From assembly GCA_902789345.1 (NCBI GenBank), contig CADANT010000004.1, positions 25,484 through 87,407 of the forward strand: 61,924 bases of DNA, read 5' to 3'. Each line of letters opens with the position of its first letter. Positions within the stretch are counted from its first letter, which is position 1. Below the pieces are notes generated by a model. It saw only the letters and a list, made by a program, of their open reading frames with translations. It made no database searches and had not been told where the DNA came from. This document shows, piece by piece, positions 43,507 to 52,872 of the stretch. Origin of the DNA: an uncultured Ruminococcus sp. Its GTDB lineage: Bacteria > Bacillota > Clostridia > Oscillospirales > Acutalibacteraceae. The position numbers and the translations under genes are program-made.

Positions 43507-45705
43507 ATGTCAGAAGTATTAGTTCACTATCAGGATTATGAAGAACTTAAAAGAATGATGAGAGAAAGCGGAAGAGATTATGATACTCAGCTCATCGAAA
43601 AGGCGTATAACTTGGCAAGCGAGGCACACGGTGACCAGCGCAGAGTGTCAGGTGTGCCATATATTCTGCACCCCACATCGGTTGCCTGTATTTTGGTAGA
43701 CCTTGGTATGGACAGCGAAACCGTAGTAGCGGCTCTTTTGCACGATGTTGTAGAGGATACCGATGTTACTTTGGAGGAAATAATTAAGCTGTTTGGTGAC
43801 GAAATTGCCCATTTAATTGACGGTGTAACAAAGCTAAAGAAAATACCTTATTCAAACAGAGAGGTTCGTCAGGCTGAAAATATAAGGAAAATGCTTATTG
43901 CTATGTCTGACGATATTAGGGTAATTATCATTAAGCTTGCCGACCGTTTGCACAATATGCGTACCATTGAGTGTATGCGTGAGCAAAAAAGGCGGGATAT
44001 TGCCCTGGAAACAATGGAGGTTTTTGCCCCTATTGCTCACCGTTTAGGTATTCGCACCGTAAAAGAAGAAATGGAGGATTTATCCCTAAGATACCTAGAC
44101 CCTATAGGCTACAAGGAAATAGAGGATAAGCTTGCATTTAGCGAGCCTGAAAGAAAAAAGTTTATAGAACGCATAAAAAAGGAAATTGTAGAAAGAGCAA
44201 AGGGCATTGTAGATGACATTTATATAGAGGGCAGAGTAAAAAGTATAAACGGCATTTACAAAAAAACCTTTATGAAGGGCAAAAGTATAGAACAGATTTA
44301 CGACATTTTTGCCGTTCGTGTTATAGTTAATACCGTAAGCGATTGCTACAACATTCTTGGCGTTGTGCACGATATGTTTAAACCGCTGCCAAACAGGTTT
44401 AAGGATTATATATCAACCCCAAAGCCAAATATGTATCAGTCACTGCATACGACGGTAATCGGTAAAGAGGGTGTGCCTTTTGAAGTTCAAATAAGAACAT
44501 GGGAAATGCACCATACAGCCGAATACGGTATTGCCGCACACTGGAAGTATAAGCTGGGACTAAAGGGCAAAAGCAAGGACGATATGAGTGAAAAAATACA
44601 GTGGATTCGCCAAATACTTGAAAATCAGCTTGACGATGAAACCGATATTATACGCAATATAAAAACAGACCTTGCACCTGAGGAGGTATTTGTATTTACA
44701 CCTAAGGGCGATGTTTTAAGTCTGCCTACCGGTGCAACGGTTATTGATGTTGCATATGCTATTCATTCTGCAGTAGGCAACCGTATGATAGGCGCAAAGG
44801 TAGACGGCAGAATAATGCCTATTGACTATCATGTGCAAACGGGCGAAATAATAGAGATTCTTACTTCAAAGGAAACCGCAGGACCAAAAAGAGATTGGCT
44901 TGCAAAGGTAAAAACAAGTGAAGCAAGAAATAAAATAAAAAGTTGGTTTAAAAAGGAATGTCGTGAAGAAAACATAGAGCGCGGCAAGGCAGAAATTGAC
45001 AAGGAGTTTAAGCACAACGGCATAGTTTTAACAGATGAAGAGCGTGCGGAATTTTTCCTTGAAATACTGAAAAAGCAGTTTACCGGTTTGCAGGATTTTT
45101 ATGCGGCAGTAGGCTACGGGGGATTTTTAATTTGGAAGCTTGGACCTCGAATGAGAGAGCTGTACAACAAAAAGTACAAGCCGCAGCTTGAAACTGAGGA
45201 GGAGCCAGTAGTAGAAACAAAGCCTGTTAAGGCGTCAAAATCCAGCAACGGAGTTATTGTTGAGGGTATAGACGATATGCTTGTAAATTTGGCTCGTTGC
45301 TGTAACCCTATGAGGGGTGACGAAATTATTGGTTATATTACCCGTGGCAACGGCGTGTCTATTCATAAATGCAGCTGTAAAAATGTTCCTGCCAAAGAGG
45401 AAAGGGACAACAGCGAAAATGCGGCACGCTGGGTAAATGCCCACTGGGACGACGAGGTGTCAAAGGCTGAGTCATACCAAACAACAGTGGAGGTTTCTGC
45501 AACAGACCGTACCGGACTTATTGCCGATGTTACAAATGTACTAAGCTCTCTGCATATATATATTCATTCGATTAATTCCTCCGAGAGTAAAAACGGCGTT
45601 GCTACCATTCGTGTTACAATTACCGTTTCAAATATGGAGCATTTAAAAGGAATATTGGCAAAGCTGTCAAGCATTAATGGCGTACAGACAGTTGTTAGAG
45701 TATAA
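43507..45705 (+). CDS. relA: Bifunctional (p)ppGpp synthetase/hydrolase
   Basis: 732 residues. HD hydrolase domain (HGDQRRVSG.PYILHP, LLHDVVEDTD), synthetase domain with RFKDYISTPKPNMYQSLHT and QIRTWEMHHTAEYG, TGS domain near 395-455, then a zinc-finger-like CCNP motif and a C-terminal ACT domain (TDRTGLIADVT). The intact HD residues argue for a bifunctional Rel. RBS AAAGGGGG. It begins a unit with dtd, the MBL hydrolase and hemZ. Confidence 0.97.
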   Translation: MSEVLVHYQDYEELKRMMRESGRDYDTQLIEKAYNLASEAHGDQRRVSGVPYILHPTSVACILVDLGMDSETVVAALLHDVVEDTDVTLEEIIKLFGDEIAHLIDGVTKLKKIPYSNREVRQAENIRKMLIAMSDDIRVIIIKLADRLHNMRTIECMREQKRRDIALETMEVFAPIAHRLGIRTVKEEMEDLSLRYLDPIGYKEIEDKLAFSEPERKKFIERIKKEIVERAKGIVDDIYIEGRVKSINGIYKKTFMKGKSIEQIYDIFAVRVIVNTVSDCYNILGVVHDMFKPLPNRFKDYISTPKPNMYQSLHTTVIGKEGVPFEVQIRTWEMHHTAEYGIAAHWKYKLGLKGKSKDDMSEKIQWIRQILENQLDDETDIIRNIKTDLAPEEVFVFTPKGDVLSLPTGATVIDVAYAIHSAVGNRMIGAKVDGRIMPIDYHVQTGEIIEILTSKETAGPKRDWLAKVKTSEARNKIKSWFKKECREENIERGKAEIDKEFKHNGIVLTDEERAEFFLEILKKQFTGLQDFYAAVGYGGFLIWKLGPRMRELYNKKYKPQLETEEEPVVETKPVKASKSSNGVIVEGIDDMLVNLARCCNPMRGDEIIGYITRGNGVSIHKCSCKNVPAKEERDNSENAARWVNAHWDDEVSKAESYQTTVEVSATDRTGLIADVTNVLSSLHIYIHSINSSESKNGVATIRVTITVSNMEHLKGILAKLSSINGVQTVVRV

Positions 45706-45719
45706 GAGGTGAGGTATTA

Positions 45720-46178
45720 ATGAAAACCATTATTCAAAGGGTAAGCAGTGCCGATGTAACAGTTGACAACAGCATTGTAGGCAGTATAGAACAGGGAATG
45801 TTGGTTTTACTGGGTGTTGAACAGGGTGACGATGAATATGAGGCGGATTTGCTTGCCAACAAAATAGCAAACCTTAGAATATTCAGTGACGAAAACGACA
45901 AAATGAATTTGTCGTTGCTTGACATAAAGGGCGAAGCGCTTGTTATCTCGAATTTTACCCTGTGCGGCGACTGTAAAAAGGGCAGAAGACCATTTTTCGG
46001 CGATGCCGCCTTGCCGGCAGAGGCACAGCCGCTGTATGACTATTTTTGTACAAAGCTGTCGGAATGCGGTGTAAAAAAGGTGGATAAGGGTATTTTTGGT
46101 GCTGATATGAAGGTAAGGCTTTTAAATGACGGGCCTGTTACAATTTCTATTAATTCAAAGGAGCTGTCGCATAAATGA
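45720..46178 (+). CDS. dtd: D-aminoacyl-tRNA deacylase
   Basis: 152 residues. Motifs SNFTLCGDCKKGRRPFF and NDGPVTISI. The usual SQxT motif reads SNFT here, a small deviation near the active site. Removes D-amino acids from tRNA. ATG with AGAGGTGAG upstream; overlaps the next gene by ATGA. Confidence 0.95.
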   Translation: MKTIIQRVSSADVTVDNSIVGSIEQGMLVLLGVEQGDDEYEADLLANKIANLRIFSDENDKMNLSLLDIKGEALVISNFTLCGDCKKGRRPFFGDAALPAEAQPLYDYFCTKLSECGVKKVDKGIFGADMKVRLLNDGPVTISINSKELSHK

Positions 46179-46795
46179 TTACAGTACAAAGTGTGCCTGT
46201 AGGTGCATTGCAGGTGAATTGCTATATGCTTAAGGATTCAAACACAGGCTTTATTGCTGTAGTTGACCCGGGAGATAATTGTACTGCACTAAAAAAGCTT
46301 GTGGAAAATGAAAAAGAAAATATAAAGTATATTTTGCTTACCCATGGTCATTTTGACCACATTGGTTATGCACAGGCACTAAAGGAGCAAACAAATGCCA
46401 AGCTGGTAATAAGCAAGGCAGACGAACCTTTGCTTAGTGATAATAACCTTAATCTGTCAATGGCATTTTTCGGTACGGGGGTGCCAAAAACCGTTGCCGA
46501 TATTACTTTGGAGGATAACGACACTCTAATGCTTGGCGACAGCAAGGTGACATTTATTTCCACACCGGGGCATACTAAGGGCAGCGGCTGTTATATAATT
46601 GACAATAACATTTTCACCGGCGACACGCTTATGAGGCTTTCAATGGGAAGAACAGACTTTCCTACCGGCAGTGACGACGATATGAAAGCCTCCCTTAAAA
46701 GACTTGCCGCTTTGCAGGAAAATTACAATGTGTACCCTGGGCACGGCGATTACAGCACCTTAAATTACGAAAAAAACTGTAACCCATATTTATAA
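46175..46795 (+). CDS. MBL-fold metallo-hydrolase (glyoxalase II-like)
   Basis: 206 residues. Zinc motif THGHFDHIGY (HxHxDH), further histidines in STPGHTKGS and YPGHGDYST, and Asp in FTGDTLM. A small YcbL-like hydrolase; the substrate is unknown. It lies between dtd and hemZ, a common Clostridial order. Confidence 0.93.
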   Translation: MITVQSVPVGALQVNCYMLKDSNTGFIAVVDPGDNCTALKKLVENEKENIKYILLTHGHFDHIGYAQALKEQTNAKLVISKADEPLLSDNNLNLSMAFFGTGVPKTVADITLEDNDTLMLGDSKVTFISTPGHTKGSGCYIIDNNIFTGDTLMRLSMGRTDFPTGSDDDMKASLKRLAALQENYNVYPGHGDYSTLNYEKNCNPYL

Positions 46796-46816
46796 TTTAT
46801 GTATATCAGGTGAATT

Positions 46817-48301
46817 ATGAAAATATATATTATTAACAACACCTTTCACTACGAAATGGAAAATCTTACAAGGGTTTTCTTTCCTAATGAAAAGATTGAA
46901 ATTATTAAATGTACAGCTGTGTCGCAGGACGCTTTGGACAGCCCATATGTTGCAACAAGCGTAGAAAGCGCAGACAATTACAGCAGGGTGAGTGTACAAA
47001 CCGTATTTGACGACTTTTCAAAAAATATTACACAGCAGGTAGAATATGTAGAGGATACCGAAGAATACCAAACCGAGCTGGAGCGTACTATGGCTGTTTG
47101 TTTGTATAAGCTGTTGTCAGAGTACACAGGGCTTACACCTCCGTGGGGAATACTTACAGGGGTTCGTCCTATAAAGCTGTTTAGGAAAATGGCTGAAAGT
47201 ATGGGTGCAGAAAACGCCAAAAGGCATTTTAGGGATAAGTTTTTGGTTTCGGAAGAAAAGGTGCAGTTGGCAGAGGAAACAGAAAAAAACGAACAGGCTA
47301 TTCTGAGTACATCCTCTGTAAACTCCTACAGCTTGTATGTGTCAATTCCATTTTGTCCGTCAAGGTGCAGTTACTGTTCGTTTATCTCTCAGGCTACTCT
47401 TAAAGCAAAAAAGCTTATTGAGCCTTATGTTGAGCTGCTTTGCAGAGAGTTGGAGGAAACAGCTAAAATAGTAAAGGGCAAAAACCTTAAGCTGGAAACA
47501 GTGTATATAGGCGGCGGTACACCAACCACCCTTAACGCCCAACAGCTGGAAAGACTTATAGCTACAATAAACAGGTGCTTTCCTATGGAGCAGTGCAGGG
47601 AATTTACCGTAGAAGCAGGGCGCCCCGATACTATAACAGAGGATAAGCTAAAGGCTATTTTAAACGGCGGTGCAGACAGGATAAGTATAAATCCCCAAAC
47701 TATGAACGATACTGTACTTGAGGCTATTGGCAGAAAGCATACGGCACAGCAGACAATAGAGGCTTACAGGCTTGCAAGAGCCGTAGGCTTTAACCATATT
47801 AATATGGATTTAATAGTAGGCTTGCCAAAGGATAATTTAGAAAGCTTTGAAAATACGCTGAATACTATTACAGAGCTTGACCCTGAAAGCATAACGGTAC
47901 ATACTCTTTCAATGAAGCGTTCGTCTAACCTGACTATTCAGGGTGTAAAGATTATGAAGCAGGACGCCGATACAGCCTCGGCTATGCACACCTACTGCAA
48001 AGGTCTTTTAGAAAGCAGGGGCTACCACCCGTATTACTTGTACAGACAGAGCAGAATGGTGGGTAATCTTGAAAACATAGGTTACTCAAAGCCCGGCAAG
48101 GACGGCCTGTATAATGTATTTATAATGGACGAAACCCATACAATACTGGGCTGTGGAGCCGGTGCTGTTACTAAGCTTAAAAATGGGACAACAAGTTCAT
48201 TGGGCAGAGTTTTTAATTATAAATATCCTGACTGGTATGTAAATGACTTTGACGAAATTTTAAGGCGTAAAGAAGAAATATCTGACTTTTATAATAAGTA
48301 A
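46817..48301 (+). CDS. hemZ: Coproporphyrinogen dehydrogenase HemZ
   Basis: 494 residues, a radical SAM enzyme with CPSRCSYCSF (CxxxCxxC) near residue 181 and a following YIGGGTPTTL. About 170 residues before the core form the HemZ-type N-terminal domain. Oxygen-independent heme pathway-type enzyme, though many anaerobes keep it for unknown reasons. The HemN-like C-terminal domain follows. No other heme genes in the window. Confidence 0.9.
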   Translation: MKIYIINNTFHYEMENLTRVFFPNEKIEIIKCTAVSQDALDSPYVATSVESADNYSRVSVQTVFDDFSKNITQQVEYVEDTEEYQTELERTMAVCLYKLLSEYTGLTPPWGILTGVRPIKLFRKMAESMGAENAKRHFRDKFLVSEEKVQLAEETEKNEQAILSTSSVNSYSLYVSIPFCPSRCSYCSFISQATLKAKKLIEPYVELLCRELEETAKIVKGKNLKLETVYIGGGTPTTLNAQQLERLIATINRCFPMEQCREFTVEAGRPDTITEDKLKAILNGGADRISINPQTMNDTVLEAIGRKHTAQQTIEAYRLARAVGFNHINMDLIVGLPKDNLESFENTLNTITELDPESITVHTLSMKRSSNLTIQGVKIMKQDADTASAMHTYCKGLLESRGYHPYYLYRQSRMVGNLENIGYSKPGKDGLYNVFIMDETHTILGCGAGAVTKLKNGTTSSLGRVFNYKYPDWYVNDFDEILRRKEEISDFYNK

Positions 48302-48342
48302 AATTTCACAGTTTTTTATAGCATTAATTAACAAAATGGTAA

Positions 48343-48371
48343 TTGATTATTATGTAGACGGGTGATATAAT
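48343..48371 (+). promoter_or_regulatory. Promoter of the zinc-ribbon protein gene
   Basis: TTGATT (48343-48348), 17 bases, TATAAT (48366-48371). Confidence 0.8.
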
Positions 48372-48402
48372 TACTTTAAAAATATATAAGGAGATGTCTT
48401 TT

Positions 48403-48969
48403 ATGAGTATTATTGATGATATTATTGTAAATGCAAAATCTGCCGCAACCACTGTAGGCGAAAAGGCAGGTCAAATTAAGGAATACACAAAGCTAAAGTA
48501 TTCCGAGGCAGGCATAAAAAGTGACATTAACAAGAAAAAGCAGGAGCTGGGCGACTATGTTTACCGCTGTACAAAGTCTGGAAATGTTGACAACGAAATT
48601 CTGCAAAAAATGGTTGACGATGTTACCGAGCTTGAGGAAAATTTGCAGATTACAAAGGAAATGATTACTGCGGCTAAAAATAAAGTGGTTTGTAGTGCAT
48701 GCAAGGCAGAAAACGAGAAGGATGCTGTATACTGCAGTAAATGCGGAGAAAAGCTGACAGAAGAAAAGGAAGAAAAAACAGAGACTGAAGCTCAGCAGGA
48801 AAACAGTGACGAATGTGAAGATGTTACAGTAGCTGCTGCTTCATCTGTTGACGATGTTACCTGTGAGGCTGTAAGCGAAAGCGATACTGAAGCAGACAAG
48901 GCTGACGATGCTGACGACGTTCAGGATGAAGAAGCTGTTGAAAGCGACAGTACAGATAAAGAGGAATAA
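48403..48969 (+). CDS. Zinc-ribbon protein with acidic tail
   Basis: 188 residues. Residues 1-85 are helical, with a charged coiled-coil feel; 90-110 hold the zinc ribbon (CSACKAENEKDAVYCSKCGEKL); the final 75 residues are Glu/Asp/Thr-rich. No membrane helix. The start at 48403 follows AAGGAGATG; the ATG at 48394 is inside it. Function unknown; similar zinc-ribbon proteins are common in gut Clostridia. Confidence 0.75.
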   Translation: MSIIDDIIVNAKSAATTVGEKAGQIKEYTKLKYSEAGIKSDINKKKQELGDYVYRCTKSGNVDNEILQKMVDDVTELEENLQITKEMITAAKNKVVCSACKAENEKDAVYCSKCGEKLTEEKEEKTETEAQQENSDECEDVTVAAASSVDDVTCEAVSESDTEADKADDADDVQDEEAVESDSTDKEE

Positions 48970-49020
48970 TTGCTCTTTTGGTGCTGCAACAGCAGTACAA
49001 AATATTATAAAAACATTAGC

Positions 49021-49042
49021 TTGGCGGGTTATATCCCGCCAA
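49021..49042 (+). terminator. Weak terminator-like hairpin
   Basis: Perfect 8-bp stem TTGGCGGG/CCCGCCAA with a 6-nt loop, but only ACTTTCTG after it. It may be a partial terminator before the flippase gene. Confidence 0.45.
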
Positions 49043-49067
49043 ACTTTCTGTAAAGGACGGTGACCTG

Positions 49068-51059
49068 GTGTCCAGCCGGTTTGATAATAATGAAAATTCA
49101 TATGAGCACAGTAATAACAGCTCAGGTAAAAGCAATACTTATAAAAAAAGCTCCAATTATTCTGAAATTGACGATGATGAGTATATTGACATTAATCAAT
49201 ATGTGCGTCATTTTTCCACAAGCAGCGGTACAGCTGCAAAGGTAAATAAAATTGTTAAGCATAACAAAGAGGAAAATAAAAAAGAAGAAGAGGATACTGA
49301 AAAGGGCATAGAGCACCAATCCTTTTTAAAGGGAGCTATGATTTTGACTATAAGCATAGTTGTAGTTAAGATTATAGGTGCTTTGTTTAAGGTTCTGTTT
49401 GCAAATGTTGTTGACGGTGTAGGCAACGGTTTGTTTAACAGTGCCTATGAGCTTTATAATGTTATTTTTACAGTTGCTTCGGCAGGCTTTCCTATAGCTC
49501 TTTCACGAATGGTTTCTGAATATGTTTCAAAGCACAGGTATAAGGATGTACGGAAGCTCCACAAAATTTCTATACCGTTTTTTGTTATAACAGGACTTGC
49601 CTGCTTCCTGCTTATGGTTGCGCTAAGCGGAGTATATGGCAAAATGATAGACAATAATTCTATACAGCTGCCTGTAATTGCGCTGGCCCCTATAGTATTT
49701 TTTGGCTGTCTTATGTCAATTTACCGTGGATACTTTGAGGGTATGCGGTATATGGTGCCTACGGCCGTATCTGAAATAATAGAGGTTTCAGGCAAGCTTT
49801 TGGTAGGCCTGGCTCTTGCATATATTGTAAACTATATGGGTACAACAGAGTATGCAAGCAGCGGTACTTTGTTTGGTATGGTTATGGCAGATACTGCGGC
49901 ATATAAAAATACATTGGCTGCCTTTACAGTGTCGGCCGCATTTATTGGTGTTTCGGTTGGTTCATTTTGTGGATTTTTGTATTTAATGCTTAAATATAAA
50001 TTTACAAAGGGCGGTATCACCAAAAAACAGCTTGCCGAATCTCCTGACGCTCAGTCGGGTAAGGCTCTGTTTAAAAGACTTGCACTTACAGCTATTCCTA
50101 TTGGCTTAGGCTCTTTTGTAATGAGCATTGCCAGCACTATAGACTCAATACTTGTACAAAACAGAATTGTAAGCATTATGGAAAGCGGCAAGGGTGATGT
50201 TCTGCAAAGCATATACAGCTTTTTAGACCCTGCCACCTTTAGCGTAGATGTAAACGGTCACTACAATATACAAACATTTTTGTTTGGCTGCTATGGCTAT
50301 GCTCTAACATTTTTAATGCTGGTTACAGCTGTAACACAGGTTTTTGGTCAAAGTGCAATGCCGTCGCTTACTGCCGCATGGACTGTAAAGGATAAAAAGC
50401 AAATAAGAAGTAACATAAATACTATATTAAAAGTTACCCTGTTGGTTACATTGCCGGCAGGCATAGGCCTAACCGTTCTTGCAGAGCCGTTGCTTACTCT
50501 GCTGTATGGCGTCAGGGTAGAGGTTACTATTGCCGCACAGGTATTGAGGGTAATGGGTATATCCAGTATATTTATAGCAACAAGCACCCCAATTTGCAGT
50601 ATGCTGCAGGCTATTGGCAGAGTTGATATGCCACTTAAACTGTATACAGTAGGTATGCTTGTAAAAATAGTAATAAACTATACTTTGGTTGGTATTCCGG
50701 AGGTAAACATACAGGGTGCCGCAGTAGGCTCTTTGGTTGCGTATATGTTTGTATCGGTTGTAGGAATATATTTTATAGCCAAGGACACAAAGGTTGTGCC
50801 GGACTTTAAGACTATATTGCTTAAACCGCTGTTTGCCGCTGTATGCTGCGGTGTTGCCGCATATGGATGCAACTATGTGGTTAATACCTATATTATGGCG
50901 CCGGGCAGACTTACCGTTATACCGTCGCTTGTGGTTGCCGTAGTAGTGTATGTACTGGCGTTGCTGCTGTTTAAGGCTGTTACGGCTGAGGACTTAGAAA
51001 ATATTCCGGGTGGAAATAAAATAGGAAAACTACTTGCAAAATATAAGCTTTTAGGGTAG
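49068..51059 (+). CDS. MOP-superfamily flippase, SpoVB/MurJ-like
   Basis: 663 residues. The first 85 residues are soluble, Asn/Ser/Glu-rich (absent from typical MurJ or SpoVB), and are followed by about 14 membrane helices from about 88. FPIALSRMVSEYV and YRGYFEGMRYMVPTAVSEI are typical of SpoVB/MurJ lipid II or polysaccharide flippases. The start is GTG with AAAGGA ten bases upstream. Clustering with sporulation genes favours SpoVB-like spore cortex work; a Wzx-like role in the surface glycan locus is the alternative. Confidence 0.85.
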   Translation: MSSRFDNNENSYEHSNNSSGKSNTYKKSSNYSEIDDDEYIDINQYVRHFSTSSGTAAKVNKIVKHNKEENKKEEEDTEKGIEHQSFLKGAMILTISIVVVKIIGALFKVLFANVVDGVGNGLFNSAYELYNVIFTVASAGFPIALSRMVSEYVSKHRYKDVRKLHKISIPFFVITGLACFLLMVALSGVYGKMIDNNSIQLPVIALAPIVFFGCLMSIYRGYFEGMRYMVPTAVSEIIEVSGKLLVGLALAYIVNYMGTTEYASSGTLFGMVMADTAAYKNTLAAFTVSAAFIGVSVGSFCGFLYLMLKYKFTKGGITKKQLAESPDAQSGKALFKRLALTAIPIGLGSFVMSIASTIDSILVQNRIVSIMESGKGDVLQSIYSFLDPATFSVDVNGHYNIQTFLFGCYGYALTFLMLVTAVTQVFGQSAMPSLTAAWTVKDKKQIRSNINTILKVTLLVTLPAGIGLTVLAEPLLTLLYGVRVEVTIAAQVLRVMGISSIFIATSTPICSMLQAIGRVDMPLKLYTVGMLVKIVINYTLVGIPEVNIQGAAVGSLVAYMFVSVVGIYFIAKDTKVVPDFKTILLKPLFAAVCCGVAAYGCNYVVNTYIMAPGRLTVIPSLVVAVVVYVLALLLFKAVTAEDLENIPGGNKIGKLLAKYKLLG

Positions 51060-51103
51060 AATATATAGAAGCAGCTTGTAAAGTTTGTCAGGAGAAGAAT
51101 TAA

Positions 51104-51919
51104 ATGGATTTTATTCGTAAAGAACACTATAATGTTTATGATTTAGTGGAAATTGTTAAAATACTTAGAGCACCCGGTGGATGTCCGTGGGATATGGAAC
51201 AGGATCATCATTCTATTCGCAGAGATTTTATAGAAGAAACCTATGAGGTTGTAGAGGCAATTGATAATGATGATACCGAGCTTTTAAAAGAAGAGCTGGG
51301 TGATGTACTGTTACAGGTGGTATTCCACGCTGAAATTGAAACCGAGAAGAATTCATTTAATATTGACGATGTTGCCGACGGTGTTTGTAAAAAAATGATT
51401 ATAAGACACCCTCATGTGTTTTCTAATGTTACTGCCGACACTACAGAGCAGGTTTTGAAAAACTGGGACAACATAAAGATGCAGACCAAGTCGCAAAAAT
51501 CACAAACAGAGGTTTTGCAGAGCATTTCAAAAGCGCTGCCGTCGTTAATGAGAAGCCAAAAAATACAGCAGAAGGCTGCAAAGGTAGGCTTTGACTGGGA
51601 AGATGTTGACGGTGCAATTTCTAAACTAAAGGAAGAGGTTGCAGAGCTTCAGGAGGCTGTGTCACAAAATGACCAACAGCACAAGGAAGAAGAACTTGGT
51701 GATGTGCTGTTCTCGGCAGTAAATGTTGCAAGGTTTATTAATACAGACGCTGAAAAAAGCTTGTATAATGCTTGTGAAAAATTCATTTCTCGTTTTTCAA
51801 GAATGGAAAAGCTTGCTAATGAATTAAATATAAAATTGGAAGAAACTTCTCTTGAAGATATGAACAATCTTTGGGAGCAAGCTAAAGCTAATGAAAATCA
51901 TAAAACTACGGAGGATTAG
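51104..51919 (+). CDS. mazG: Nucleoside triphosphate pyrophosphohydrolase MazG
   Basis: 271 residues. Two MazG domains: RAPGGCPWDMEQDHHSIRRD...EETYEVVEAI...LLKEELGDVL, and the second around EEELGDVLFSAVN. Hydrolyses non-canonical NTPs. Located just before hup and yab genes, as in Bacillus (yabN). AGGAGA upstream. Confidence 0.96.
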   Translation: MDFIRKEHYNVYDLVEIVKILRAPGGCPWDMEQDHHSIRRDFIEETYEVVEAIDNDDTELLKEELGDVLLQVVFHAEIETEKNSFNIDDVADGVCKKMIIRHPHVFSNVTADTTEQVLKNWDNIKMQTKSQKSQTEVLQSISKALPSLMRSQKIQQKAAKVGFDWEDVDGAISKLKEEVAELQEAVSQNDQQHKEEELGDVLFSAVNVARFINTDAEKSLYNACEKFISRFSRMEKLANELNIKLEETSLEDMNNLWEQAKANENHKTTED

Positions 51920-51921
51920 TT

Positions 51922-52197
51922 ATGAACAAAACAGAACTTATTGCAAAAGTTGCAGAAAAGAGCGAGCTTTCTAAGAAAGACGCAGAGAAGGCAGTAGCAG
52001 CTATTCTTGATACTATTGTTTCAGCAGTAGCTGAGGGCGACAAGATTCAGCTTGTTGGATTTGGTACATTTGAACAGCGCCAGCGTAACGAGAGAACAGG
52101 CGTTGATCCTAGATCAAACACAAAGATTACAATTCCTGCTTCAAAGGTTCCTGCGTTTAAGGCAGGCAGCAAGTTTAAGGAAGCTGTAAATAAGTAA
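51922..52197 (+). CDS. hup: DNA-binding protein HU
   Basis: 91 residues, the classical HU size: LIAKVAEKSELSKKDAEKA, LVGFGTFEQRQRNERTG and TITIPASKVPAFKAGS-type sequence in the arm and end. Two bases after mazG, with GGAGGATT in its 3' end. The codon choice looks highly expressed. Confidence 0.98.
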   Translation: MNKTELIAKVAEKSELSKKDAEKAVAAILDTIVSAVAEGDKIQLVGFGTFEQRQRNERTGVDPRSNTKITIPASKVPAFKAGSKFKEAVNK

Positions 52198-52213
52198 TTG
52201 ATTATTATGCCGG

Positions 52214-52237
52214 GCCGACTTTCGTATGGAAGTCGGC
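52214..52237 (+). terminator. Weak terminator or hairpin after hup
   Basis: Eight-bp stem GCCGACTT/AAGTCGGC, extendable by T-G and C-G pairs, followed by TATTTA. It may damp transcription between hup and the RqcP gene. Confidence 0.6.
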
Positions 52238-52279
52238 TATTTAAATAATAAGATGTATAATATTGTTGGGAGTAATGAA

Positions 52280-52522
52280 ATGAGATTAGACAAATTTTTA
52301 AAGGTTTCCAGAATTATAAAAAGAAGAACTGTTGCCAATGAGGCGTGCGATGCCGACCGTGTATTGGTAAACGGAAAACCCCAGCGTGCTTCATACGCTG
52401 TAAAAACAGGCGATATTCTTGAAATTCAGCTGGGCAGCAAGCCTTTTAAAGCGGAGGTTTTGCAAATAAACGAGTACGCTAAAAAAGAGGATGCCCCGCT
52501 TATGTACAAGGTGATAGAATAA
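52280..52522 (+). CDS. rqcP: S4-domain ribosome-quality-control protein RqcP
   Basis: 80 residues, one S4 RNA-binding domain (MRLDKFLKVSRIIKRRTVA, VNGK...AS). Equals YabO/RqcP, which assists poly-Ala tailing of stalled nascent chains by RqcH. The start is ATG 52280 with GGGAG upstream. Same place as in Bacillus, before yabP. Confidence 0.93.
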   Translation: MRLDKFLKVSRIIKRRTVANEACDADRVLVNGKPQRASYAVKTGDILEIQLGSKPFKAEVLQINEYAKKEDAPLMYKVIE

Positions 52523-52581
52523 TTTTCATATTTATTTTTCCGAAAGCATATAACTTACTATAATTGTTTGGAGGTATATAT

Positions 52582-52866
52582 ATGCAGCAGGAAAAGCAAA
52601 ATCAGAGGCCGAAAATTCCCCATAGCGTTATTATAGAGAACAGAGCGTCAATATCATTTACAGGTGTACGGGACATGGGCAGTTTTGACGAGCAGGCTGT
52701 TGTGCTGTATACGGATTACGGAGAAATAAATTTGCGTGGCAGTAAACTGCATATTAATAAGCTCTCTTTAGATACAAATGAGGTTGATATTGACGGTAAC
52801 ATTGAGGCGGTTGTGTATACCCAGAACAAGCAAAGCAACGGTTTGTTCGGAAAGCTGTTTAGGTAG
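52582..52866 (+). CDS. yabP: Sporulation protein YabP
   Basis: 94 residues: HSVIIENRASISFTGVRD, LYTDYGEINLRG and the ending KLFR. YabP is a small sporulation protein next to yabQ. Start ATG 52582 after GGAGGT. Known to be under sporulation sigma control in Bacillus; no sigma-E box was checked convincingly here. Confidence 0.93.
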   Translation: MQQEKQNQRPKIPHSVIIENRASISFTGVRDMGSFDEQAVVLYTDYGEINLRGSKLHINKLSLDTNEVDIDGNIEAVVYTQNKQSNGLFGKLFR

Positions 52867-52872
52867 GCAGAT

